Assembly (NCBI RefSeq): GCF_040802235.1
Contig: NC_133159.1
Span: 72,915,001 to 72,979,000, forward strand
Direction of reading: 5' to 3'
Length of the DNA: 64,000 bases
Source: Manis javanica
Lineage: Eukaryota; Chordata; Mammalia; Pholidota; Manidae
Position numbers and translations under genes: made by a program. Under the pieces are notes generated by a model. The model saw only the letters and a program-made list of their open reading frames with translations. It made no database searches and was not told the origin of the DNA. This document shows, in pieces, positions 49,501 to 61,500 of the stretch. How positions within the stretch are numbered: the first letter of the stretch is position 1; every line of letters begins with the position of its first letter.

Positions 49501-52500
49501 TAGTAGTATGTGAGTGACTGGTTTTTCTCGGTACCTTAAATCCAGATTTCATAGCTGGAAATCCCTGATTTTGAAATTATGAACATATATTCAGAGTTAG
49601 AAAGGTTAGGCAGTGTATGAATGAGGCAAAAGCAACTTCACTAGATGTTCATTGAAGTGCCAAAATATTTTTTCAGATTTCTAAAGCGTAAGTTTCTTAC
49701 TGCTACATAATACTCTAACATATAAATTAAAAATTATATAAAGATATGTACTTGAAAGTATGCTAATTTTATTAACATTTATTTTACAGTGTGATAAATC
49801 ACTAGTAGAGGAACAAAACAGTCCTTTTAAGTATTTGCTCTTTTGAAATCATTGGTAATTTTAAACCTTTCTCCTAGATGCCAGGATAGAAGAATTTGTT
49901 TATGAGAAACTGGATAGAAAAGCTCCAAGTCGTATAAACAACCCAGAACTTTTGGGACAGTATATGATTGATGCAGGGACTGAGTTTGGCCCAGGAACAG
50001 CTTATGGTAAGCAAGAGACAAAAAGTTATGCTAAGAAATACCTTTACTTTTAGAACTTTACTACTTAGATACATCACTAATATTAAAAATATGTATGTAT
50101 GTGTGTGATCAGAAGTCTATTTGCTTGCCCAAGAGGGCAAGTCCTGGGGAATGCTGCTTGAAAGACCAAAGGAAAGACCCAGAGACACCATCTGAGACAT
50201 GAGGATTTACTATTACATACATACAGGGGGTCCAGGCACAGCCAGCTGGACTAGGTTGCATACCACTACCGTAGGAGGGGACAGGGGGAGGGGGAACTTC
50301 TTGTATGGTGTGAAGAGACAGAAACTACATACTATGCTAAGAGGGATAATTTTTATGCCACCAGCACCCCAAGGAACAAAACCTTGGTCAGAGGCGTCTG
50401 CCTCCTAGGAAGATGTTTCCATAGATAAAGGGGCCTTGATTTTGCCAACCTCAGGCTATCACTGTGCTGTGTACTTAGCATACTGCCTGAAGGAGGGGCC
50501 ATGTGGACATGTGATTATTTTGGGACAATAGATTACAAGTGGGTAGTGTTTGTTGCCACAATGAGTTATTCAGAGAATTCACATATTTTTTTAGGTCTAA
50601 AAAGCTATGAATTCTTCACTTGTACTTCAGTTGAATCTTGCAATACCTGTGTTGTAGTACTTCTTGTGATATTTTTTTTAACTTTCTTGAGGGCTTATTT
50701 ATTTCTATAATAAAGTGCCTGGTACATAGTAAATATTTGAACAAATCACGTGTGCTTTCATCACCCAATAATGTCAGTACCATAAAAAAGTTAACATTGT
50801 TTTCTCTGGATATTTGGATTATATTTCATTTCTATTTTCCTAATATACTTCAGATTTTCTGTAATCATCTTTTATAATTACTCCATCCTTGTTAGTTCCT
50901 GTACTGTATAACTCTGAAGGTCAAAATTATACATCATTATCCCTCAAATCTAATTTTCTAATTGTTCATGGCTAATTATTCTCTTTTTTAAGACTTTTCA
51001 AAAAAATTGGTCCCTATTTGGATATGAAGTGGTCAGTAAATTAAATGACTTTCTACATATAGTTCTGATTTATGAAATAGCCCATAAATTCTGGGAGTAA
51101 ATGAACTTAGTTTTAGTAGTTATCTTTATGCTAGGAAATAAGCTAAGTACTGTATAATGATATATGCCATTAATCCATTGACTGGCTTTTAGATGTATGA
51201 CTTGAATATTGTATATTGTGTTCTATTTTATTGTATATTGTGTTCTTCAAAATAGAATTCTTTAAGAAGTCTGAAAATGCTTAGAATTTCTATAGTTCTA
51301 TTTATAAATTTTAACTATTGTAGAAAAATTCCTCACATTAAATAGATGTTTTTATTGCCTGCTGTGCCAGACACAGTTAGATTGGGGGTCATAAGGTACA
51401 TGGGGTATATTGAGCCCTTTTCTTTCACTAAGCTGAAGGCCTAGTGATGCATGAACATTCAGAAGGCTTCTGAATTTTTTCCTTTTTTAATCTGTGTAAT
51501 CTGTTTGGACCTCTAGTAATTCCATTGACTGTACCCTGATAATCAGAATTGGACGCTGTGAATCTATTGGTGACAACTAACAATTGACTATTCCAGGCAC
51601 TGGGCTAAGCACTATGCAATATATGTATTATTTCAGCAAATCCACGTTTATATCTTATTTATAATGTAAATTCTTGTTATCTCCATTTTGAAGATAGAGG
51701 AAGGAAAACAAGTCTTTGAAAGGTTATTTATCTGTGATCCCATAGCTAGTAATTCAAATGTAAGTCTGTATCTGGAAATTGAGCTCAACTGCTATGGTAT
51801 ATTATTGCATTCCTTACCAATTAGATATAATCTCATCCTAGCATGAAGGAATTAGGATCCACATAGCTTATTGGAGCTAGAACTGAGAGTAGAACCTTTG
51901 TCTGTTTCCCTTTTACTCTGTTTTCTACTGCACTTGTCATATATAAGTAGTAAAGTGCATGTGTTACAAAACATGGAATTTTTTTAGGATACAAATATAT
52001 GCTATTATAGATACCTGAGATAAACTGCATACTTTAGAACAGAAGACAAAATTTTGACTTGATCTACTTATTAAAATATTTTAAGCATTATACTTTAATA
52101 AATATAGCTACACTATTTAAACCGAAACTATAAATACTTTTGTATATCCATCTTCTTTTGTCCATTGGTAGAATTGGTACAGTTAACTGTGATAAGGAGT
52201 TCCTCTATATAATTTTCATTTAGTACTAATAATCTTAAATTTACTTTTAAAATACAACTATCTTAATTATAATCAACTGTTTAATTTTTACTCAAGTAAA
52301 CTAACTTAGTTAAAGCAGATCAAATTGCTGACTTGACATTTTATTTTCTGATATTATCAGACAATGGTAAAAAAAAAAACTTGTTTCATTTACAGGTAAT
52401 GCCCTTATTAAATGTGGAGAAACACAGAAACGAATTGGAACAGCAGACAGAGAGCTGATTCAAACATCAGCCTTAAACTTCCTCACTCCTTTAAGAAACT

Positions 52501-55500
52501 TTATAGAAGGAGATTACAAAACAATTGCTGTGAGTTGGAAAATATTCCCCTTTTTTAGTAAAATAAATATATACTTACAGTTTTTAATAAGCAATTTGCC
52601 TTCGAAGTGACTGTATAGATGTAGAGATTAGAAAATTTAAATAATCTAGCTAGGTGCATGTTCACATAACAAAACTAACCAAAATAAAAATGACTGATGA
52701 TAGGACCTCCATTTTTGTGTCCCTGTTAGTGCTGTTAAGATGCTTTTACATCAACTGTTCATTACCAACACTAAAATCTAAAAAGAAGTTCCTGGAATGA
52801 TTAGAAATATAGACCAAAAATAACACTGTACTATAACCATATAACTATTCATTTCATCTGGGAGCCAGAATCCTAATTACCAGAACTCTTTTTCTGGTTA
52901 TTAGACTTTCTGTCTCTCTGCATCCCTAGAAGTCTGTTATCTTCTTTTTAAACAGCTGTGTTGTATTGCTCTGAAGAATAAGAAATAAATATTATATGAA
53001 CTTTACCAAACCTAATCCATTAGTCTACAATTTTTTAAATTTAATTTGCTTTTAAGTGATGGGAAATAGAGATTAGGTGGACATTTTTTTCCTAAGATTT
53101 TTGCAGGACTGCTCTTTATTGTAAATACTACTTCAAAACTTCACTTGGCAGATTTCTTACTATAAAAATTAATAATAACAAATATTCTAGAAACTGAGTA
53201 TGTTTACAATGAATTTTTCCCTGGGTAAAAAGTATTTGGCCTGAGACAAAGGAAAAACCACCAAGTTGAAATATGATTTAAAAGATAGGTTGGATTGTCA
53301 AAAGGACTTAATTTGATATATGAAATCTGTCTAAGAATTAATAATACAAACAGTGATTCTTATAAACTCACCTGTTACACAGAAGCTTGAGGTTCCCATG
53401 AGGACTTCTAAAATACTATACTTCTGTTTATTCATTATTCATTCTATAAATATTTGAAATTCCAATTTGGAGTGGTAGAGTTGCTTTCTGTGCAGCCTAC
53501 CCCATCCTAGAGGTAGTCATGGAGGGTATCGAGGAGCTTTGTCCTAGGCCCATACCTTCACCTTAGATACTTTGTAGATAATCCATAAGAGTTTGAAACA
53601 GTTTCTCAACCTGGGCACTACTGACATTTTCAGCCAAGTAATTCTTCATGAAGGGAGCTATACTGCATTGTAGAGGGTTCAGCAGCATTACTGTCTTCCA
53701 TCCAGTAATGCTAGTAATGTCCGCCCTGCCCCAGCCCATTGTGACAGCCACAAAGATGCTGCCAGGTGTTCTCTAGGGGGCAAAATCGCAAAATACTAGA
53801 ATTGATATTACTTTGTTTCTGCCATCATGTGCATCTTTACCAGATTTCTCAGATATCTAGAATGTCTCTATCATTTTAAAATTGGAAAAAGTAAAAGAAA
53901 AAAGGGGAGTTGGATACCTGAATACTTTATATAGCCAACTTTATAATCATAGATTTTTGTTTACCAGATTATTCATATATTTAATGGAGAATAATACTTT
54001 AAATGTGTATCCTCTTACTGGATTTTAACATCATTAGCCTTTCTTTTTTCTTTCCTATATTTATAGAAAGAAAGAAAACTATTACAAAATAAAAGACTAG
54101 ATTTGGATGCTGCAAAAACCAGACTTAAAAAGGCAAAAACTGCAGAAACTAGAGCTTCAGTAAGTAGTGTTTTTAATAGAAAAATATTTTAGGTTAATAA
54201 TTTTAAGACTTGTAAAGTATTTTACGTACATAAGATGCAAACTGTAATCTATCATTAAGACTAATTATGACTTTAGGGTATTATTTTTGTGTTTTTAAGC
54301 AAACTTATCAGAACTTAATAGATCCCAATCAGTGCAGAGTAGTCTTGGCAATAGTCTTATTTTGGCAATATACCTGTTGCTAAAAAGCAAAAATTATAAG
54401 AGCTCCTAGAGTTGTGTCATGTTCTTTAAATATCCTCACTGTTGATGGCCTGTATGTCTTTTAGAAATAGATTTATTATATTTGAAATGGAATATCAAGT
54501 TTGAGAATGGCTTAAAAATTTGGTGTGACTCTCTTTATACTTGTGACTCAAACTGACTAAAGCATTTGTCACCAAGAATAGTTCCAAAACCATTCAAACA
54601 GTGGCAACATGGACTCTCAGGTGACTACTTTAAAGAGGAAGAAATTGGGGTAAATAAGTCCTGGTATATTTTTTCATAAAATCAACCTTAGAATAGTCTT
54701 CTAAAACTGTGTAGGGATATATTAAATATATCATTCAGTGGTTTTATATGAATATAACTCTCTTAAAAGGTTTTATTTTTCAGCTTCTCATTTAATCTAA
54801 TATTTATACTGTTTATATATCTCTATTCCTAAATTTGAACAGATTTGAGTTCATTCTTAATTTGAGCTAAGGGAATGTTTTGTTAAGAGGCATAACATTC
54901 CCACTGCCTTTTGTTCCCAGCTTACTACCACCAAGAATCATTGCCCTATGGGACATTACCATAGTGCTGGTAGAAGTCTGTTGTGGTTCTCTTTGTTTTG
55001 GGAAAGAAAAGGTTGAGATTTGGTTTAGAGTGAATATTAAAACTGATAACTTGGTATTGAGCAGTGATGTCCTGGGAGATTACTCCAGTACCTTGTCTGA
55101 GCAGAGTGAGTTATATTCTTCTAGATGGTTCCCCTTTTGCACATTCTTTTTTGACTACTGATGGAGAAGAGCCATCTTTGACAGGACATCAATTCCAAAT
55201 GCAGGGGCTATTTCATCTCAGAATTTTTCATGACATCAACAAGAACGGCCTAAATTCCCTAAATAAGCTTTTTGCAGAATCAGAACTTTAAAAATGAATA
55301 TGTAGATGACAAGAGACTCTGAATTAGGATATTAGTTTCTAGAAGCTAATAGTAAATTTATGGTAAAATATAAATTGATTATTAAGATACTAATTTCATA
55401 ATCAGGAAAAAAAATGTTGATAAGTAGGATCATTTGGAAGTAAATGTTCAAACTAGAACAGAATCTTTTTATTCATGCCCACATGTGCCCAGTGATGATC

Positions 55501-58500
55501 ACAGAATAAGAATACTGTTAAGTGTCAGTATAAAATTTTCTTTAAGAAACACTATTAAAGGATAATACTTATTTACCTGGAGAAATGCCAGAAAGCTCAT
55601 AGTTTTAACAGTATACAAGGTCCATTGATTATTTTAAATTATTTTATCACTGCTATTAAAATGTAAGAACTAAATATAATAGTAAATAATTATTTAGAGA
55701 TATTTCCTTTCGATATATCCAGAAAGATCTAGACAATTCTTCCGTTCTGTGTATTGTTGAAGACAAAACTTTTTTTTCATGGGGATTTACATTTAAAATA
55801 AAAATGAAAGATTATACAGGTGACTTTATCCAACAATTTAGCTTATACACAGCTTCTCTAGAATTTATGTATTACATAAAACAATTTAACTAAAGCTAAG
55901 TATTAAAAATATTAGTCTAGAGAATAATACACATTCCCTGATTTTAGTTCTATTCTTTCCCCCTATACAACCAACTCATTTCTCTTCAACTTGATAGCAG
56001 TAAGTATGAAATACTTGAGAAAGTAAAAGTCCTCTTAGTTTTTATTACATAAAGCCCTGAGGCATGCCTATACTTTGTGTTCCTTTTTTTCTGTATTTCT
56101 CTTATGCTTGCTAGAAGAATACAGAAAAATAGGAACCATGAGGAGTTTGGGTTTACTTTTTTCTTACTCCTTTCACCCATTTACTGGTTTCTGGTTAGCA
56201 GCTGAAGAATTTCATCATATCTTTCTTTGATTTCACTTATTTTTTGATTTCTATTGTGTGACTAGTTATTCCTCCACAAGTAAGGTTTGGCACCTGTGCA
56301 TAGTAGCCCCCTTTTTTTTTAAATTCATTTACTAGTTTCTTGTAACGTTTCTTAAAATTCTCTATTTATCAAATGTAAATTTGTACAAGGTGGCTGTCTG
56401 AGGGGAGTTCATGTAAAACCTTTGCTGCCCTCAATTCACAGTCTAGTAGAGTAGATTGAACTTTGATGGTTTAGCTGTATTGGTAAAATATTTATGCTTG
56501 TGTCCAGTATTTCTTCTCTACTAAATTGTGTTTTATTAGCTAGCATATTGAAAAATGGTAAAGCAATATCAAAGGCAATTCTCAAAAATAAACCAATTGA
56601 GCAGAAAAGAGAAAACCTACTTGAATATTTCACAACAAACAAAAATGTAATTTTGAAAACAGTATAAAACATATTAAAAGAAGCAAAGACATATAACTTC
56701 TGCATTTAAGTTATAAGGCACTGATATTACTGACCTAACCTTAGAGTTAAGTAAACTCCTAAAAAATTATTTTAGTGTTTTGTAAAGAGAAAAAAAAACT
56801 CTTATGGTTTCCAAGCTCTCTAATATTTAGCAGTTTAAACCTCTGTTACTTTTGGGTATCCAGATTTGATAGAAAATGTATCTTCTTCAAGTAACACAAT
56901 ATAACAAATATGTCCCTCTGCCCACTTAAGCATTTCCACAGGTATCTAAATCTTTTAATTTATAGTGAGTGAATTTATAGCACCATCAATAACCTTTACT
57001 TTAATGTATACATGTTAGACTTTATAGTTTATAAAAATACAAGGATTGACACGCCTTTCATACTTCTTCAGGGTATGCAAAAGACCTGGCTGAGCTGATT
57101 GAAAGAGAACATTTTTTAAGGCATCATGCATTCATAAAATGGAAATGGCCTTTGAATAGGAAAGATGTGGGTAGGCAGAAGGGCTTTCATAGGTGAAAAT
57201 TTAATAAAAATTATAGGTAATTGTGGCAGTTTTTAAAGTGATGCATTTTCTCTCCAAATGATTCTCATTTAAAATCCAAGCATCAACCATGTTATTTTTC
57301 TTTGAAAAATTTGTATCTTTTGGAAAAATTGAATAGGCACCACAATATGAAGTGAAATTCCATAGAACAATATAATTTGTTTTGTTAAGTAGAGAACCAT
57401 TTTATCAGCTCTTGAATACTTTGTGTGTTCTTTATTGTGCAGAAGTAACTTGTTTCACCATGTTCATTGGTATAATGTGTTCTTTGTCTCTTACCTATGC
57501 ACTTAAGCAACTAAACGCAACTCGCCTTGAAGGAGATAACATTATGGTAAATTTCTCTCACATGCTCAACTTCCTGCATGTAAAATGGCTGAAGGTTTGT
57601 TGGCCTAATGTGTTTTCTACATCTTGATTAAAGTGCCTTCTCTTGCTATTATCTACCTGTAAGAGTCCGTAATAGTCAAAGCCATGCATTCTTTAGTCTA
57701 ACAAAAAGCACAGGGAATACTAGCTGAAGTAGTATTGAAACTCGAAGAAAAGAAATTATGTGTTCTGATTGCCAGATACACTAGCTATACCAAATTCAGA
57801 ATTTAGAATGTAAACACACAATGTCTTTTATATCAGATAAAAGTTACTTTAACTGGCACTTCATATATTCACTTGTAGCAAAGAAAATTAACAAAGTTTA
57901 CTTAGAGAATATAGGGGGTACAAGTTTACTTTGCTTCTCAGTATCTTTAATGTTTACCCTAATATTCACCCAAACTCAACATAGAACTAATTTCTACTGC
58001 AATTCCAGGATGAGACAAACCCCAGTAGTTGAGTATTTCTGTAGTAATGAGGCTTATGCCCCACCCAGTGCTAATTCACATGTTTCAGAACAGTGATAGC
58101 CTTGGGCAAGAATTGGAAATTAAAATTGTTCTACAGTATCCAGTGCATATAATGAGCTTGGTTTGAGGAAAGTTTTGAGATGCCAGAAGTTTTTAATTTT
58201 TTAATAAAACAGAAATTCATAAAATCTGAGCATAGCACAAAAACTCATAAATGTTAGCCAATAAATATTTAAAGATGTGGTGTTTGGTATTATATGCCTA
58301 GGTACATCACTTCCATAGAAGTGGCATGGAATCTGCAGTACAATTAATAATAAGTTGGCAGTTAATTGACTGCTTTTATCCATTAGCATTGACCTAAAGC
58401 CCGGGGAAGATTATTGAACAGAGTATGTAAAATGCATTTTTGTTTTTTAAACTACTGTAATTATTGAAGCCCTGGGCTGAATAAGAGCTTTGCTTAGATA

Positions 58501-61500
58501 GCAAGAGAATGCATTCATTTGTTTCCATTGTCCTATCTGTAGATAAATGAAAAGTGTGAGACTATTTCAGTCATTGGTAATTTAGTATATAAATCATAGT
58601 TTTTCTTTATATCCTAAATAATAAGCAAGACTATTTCATTTATTAGGCATTTGTTTTACTACTGATGTCATCTACTTGTAGTAAAACATATTTAACTGTG
58701 GTAATTGTAAATTCATTATATATCAAGTTTATTGTGTCCCCCCACCCCCACAGCTGTATCATTCACATTCAGTGTCCATTTATCCTTACTTTATTTTAAT
58801 TGCCTAAAATTCTAGAATTTTAGCCCTAAATGAGACAATCATTTCGTCCAAACCTTTCGTTTTACAGATGAGAGAACTAGAACTAAGAGGGGTTAAATGT
58901 TCCCAATTTTGGAAAACTGTTTGGAAATACTACAAATTTATAGAATTAGTACAAGATTCAAAGAAACTGATAGTATGGATACATTAAAGAAGGCTTACTT
59001 TCACAGTATATAAAGCTGTACTGATTTAGTTTCTACTGTAATCTTTTAATGTGATTCTGGAAAAGGAGAGTATTCCATTTGAATTAAAATACATTTTTCT
59101 ATACTAAGTTGTAGAAAATGTTTAAGTCCAACTTTCATGCTATATATTTCTCTAATTTTTAATGCTGGCTAGATTTGGGCAGAGGAAGTGACAAAAGTAA
59201 GTAAATTATTAAACCACAGAATTATGAAACAATTGTGATTATATAAATATTGGTCAACAACCATGCAGCTAGTCATAGGCTGTGTTACATAACTTATAAA
59301 AACGGAAAATTATGGAAAGCTCAGGTCTGTTTGGCTAGTAATAACTCCACAGAGCACTAGGACAATGATGCAGAAATGTGTCTTGTACAGGCTCTGATAA
59401 ATACTAAATACCTGTGATATTAAGTGGTAATCTTCACAGTGCTTTGCCAAAAGACAGTTTAAATACTTGGCTTATTCATATGTTAATTATGTAAAATAGT
59501 TAACATCCTGCCCTTTCAGAAAATTGAATATATCATGTCACACAAGTGAATTTTCTATGTAACTGAAGCTTGGTTCTTTTCAGCACTAGAGCTAACTTTT
59601 CTGCCATTTTAGTTGAAAATATTTGTAAGAATGTATTTTACTGCTGCATTAAGTGCAGGATAATATATATTTAATTTTAGTTACAGTTAGGGTCATTATT
59701 ATGATTATCCATTATTGTACTGTATAAAATGGAATCTGTTGTTTGTTTTTGAAGTATGTTGTCTCCTCCCTAAGGATGAGGCTGTCACTTTTAGAAGCTG
59801 AGGATGAGTAGGGAAATCAAATAACTAAGCATAGATTTAAGGAGTAAAATTATGACTTGAGTGCAGATTTGTCTCAAATGCTATTTGAGGTCTACAGAAG
59901 TATTTTTAATTTACTTCCCATGTTTAAACCTACCAAAATCTAACTTCAGATGAGGACAGTGATGGGGAATGAGGGCAGGTTGTACTTGTGGCCCCTGACT
60001 ATTCATTGTTTTACAAACTTTATTTTCTAACTCTGTAGGATTGCTGACTATACAGTCTATTTCATGCATAGGACAAATGAAGCTATTCATTCTATGACTT
60101 GGAAATCCATTGGGAAATTCATGACTCATGCTGTCATTCCCCTTTGTGGAATCCATTCATTAACTTATTTATGGTTCCACCCTGGCCTTTGATTTCTTTC
60201 TAAACTTCTAGTATGAAAAAGGGGCAGAGTAACATAGAAGAGTGTAGGTTGAACAGGAAAAGTAGGGTCTCTTCCACTTTGGTTAGCATACAACTACACC
60301 AAAAAAAACTGATTCTGCAGTCCTTTAAGTTTGGGAAATTTTGATATAATGGGAAAAAATGCTTGAAACAGATTTTATGTATGTATAGATGAAAAAATAT
60401 ATATCAAAATGGACTTGGGGTTTTTTTTCCTTCTATGTCTTCTGTCAGTTTTGTAATTTAAAAGTATATAATTTTAAATATTCATATTCCTGGAATATTT
60501 TAAGATTTACACCCATAGAAAAAGTAGATAGCACTGAACAAGATTGTCACAGCAAATGCCTCAAAAGCATGCCCAAAATTTCTACATATAGTCACCTGAT
60601 CCTGATGTCACAGACCAACAAAATCTTACCCTTTTTCTCAAGTTACAGCCTGAAAGCACTCTTCTTGCTTCCTTACTCAAGTTATGCTGTCCTATACTCC
60701 AGTTAGTCCAGTAACAGTAATTCTAAGCAAATGTTTTCCTTAAAATTCTAGGCCTCTGTTAATCACAAAATTAAGTCAGGGAATGAGATATTCTGGAGGA
60801 CAGAATAAAAATCCTTTAAATTCATTGTTTTTCTTAAACCCCTTTAAAATGAGTATTTTCTTCCTATGTAAATTGGTATGCTAAACCTAATTTCAGTTAC
60901 CTCGGCCTCTCAGACTAATTATTGTGACCAATTATATGTGTCAGAAGTAGAGAAGGTTTGGGACATTTGACAATTTGCATCCACCCCAAACATAGACTGA
61001 AACCTGTTCAGATGAGATTCATTTCCTCTTGTCATTTATCTTTTCTAAATGAAAGATCTACATTGTACAGGAGAATGAGTTCCCAGGCTTTTTAACATGG
61101 TGCCTTTCTTCACAAATAATTAAATTTTCCTCAAACATAGAAGACTGATCCTTTGTAGTGAGATCATTTTAAATTTTTTTATTCAGTATATTTCCTCTTC
61201 AGATTCCAAATTCCTGGTCACTTTTAATCTACTACCTAGCTTACTTGCTTACAGCTTGTTACAGAAGAATTTTCTGCCATTTCTACTAGGGCTGTTAAAT
61301 CAAATTGTACTTTCATAGTCAAAAACCTATATGGGACTATCCTCATTTACTTCTGAAGCTCATTTATTTTATTTTTGCTATGGTTACTTACTTTAATCAA
61401 AACCTGTTTGTATTCAACCAAGCAGAACAGTAAATGGTACAAATGTAACACTGAAGTGATTGGTTTTCCTTAACACATTCCTTAGGAGGAACAGAATTCT

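Noticed and set aside
60389-60706. 105-codon ORF in an SH3GLB1 intron
   Set aside because: Chance ORF: aromatic, Ser- and Lys-rich composition of AT-rich DNA, no domain, no splice context.
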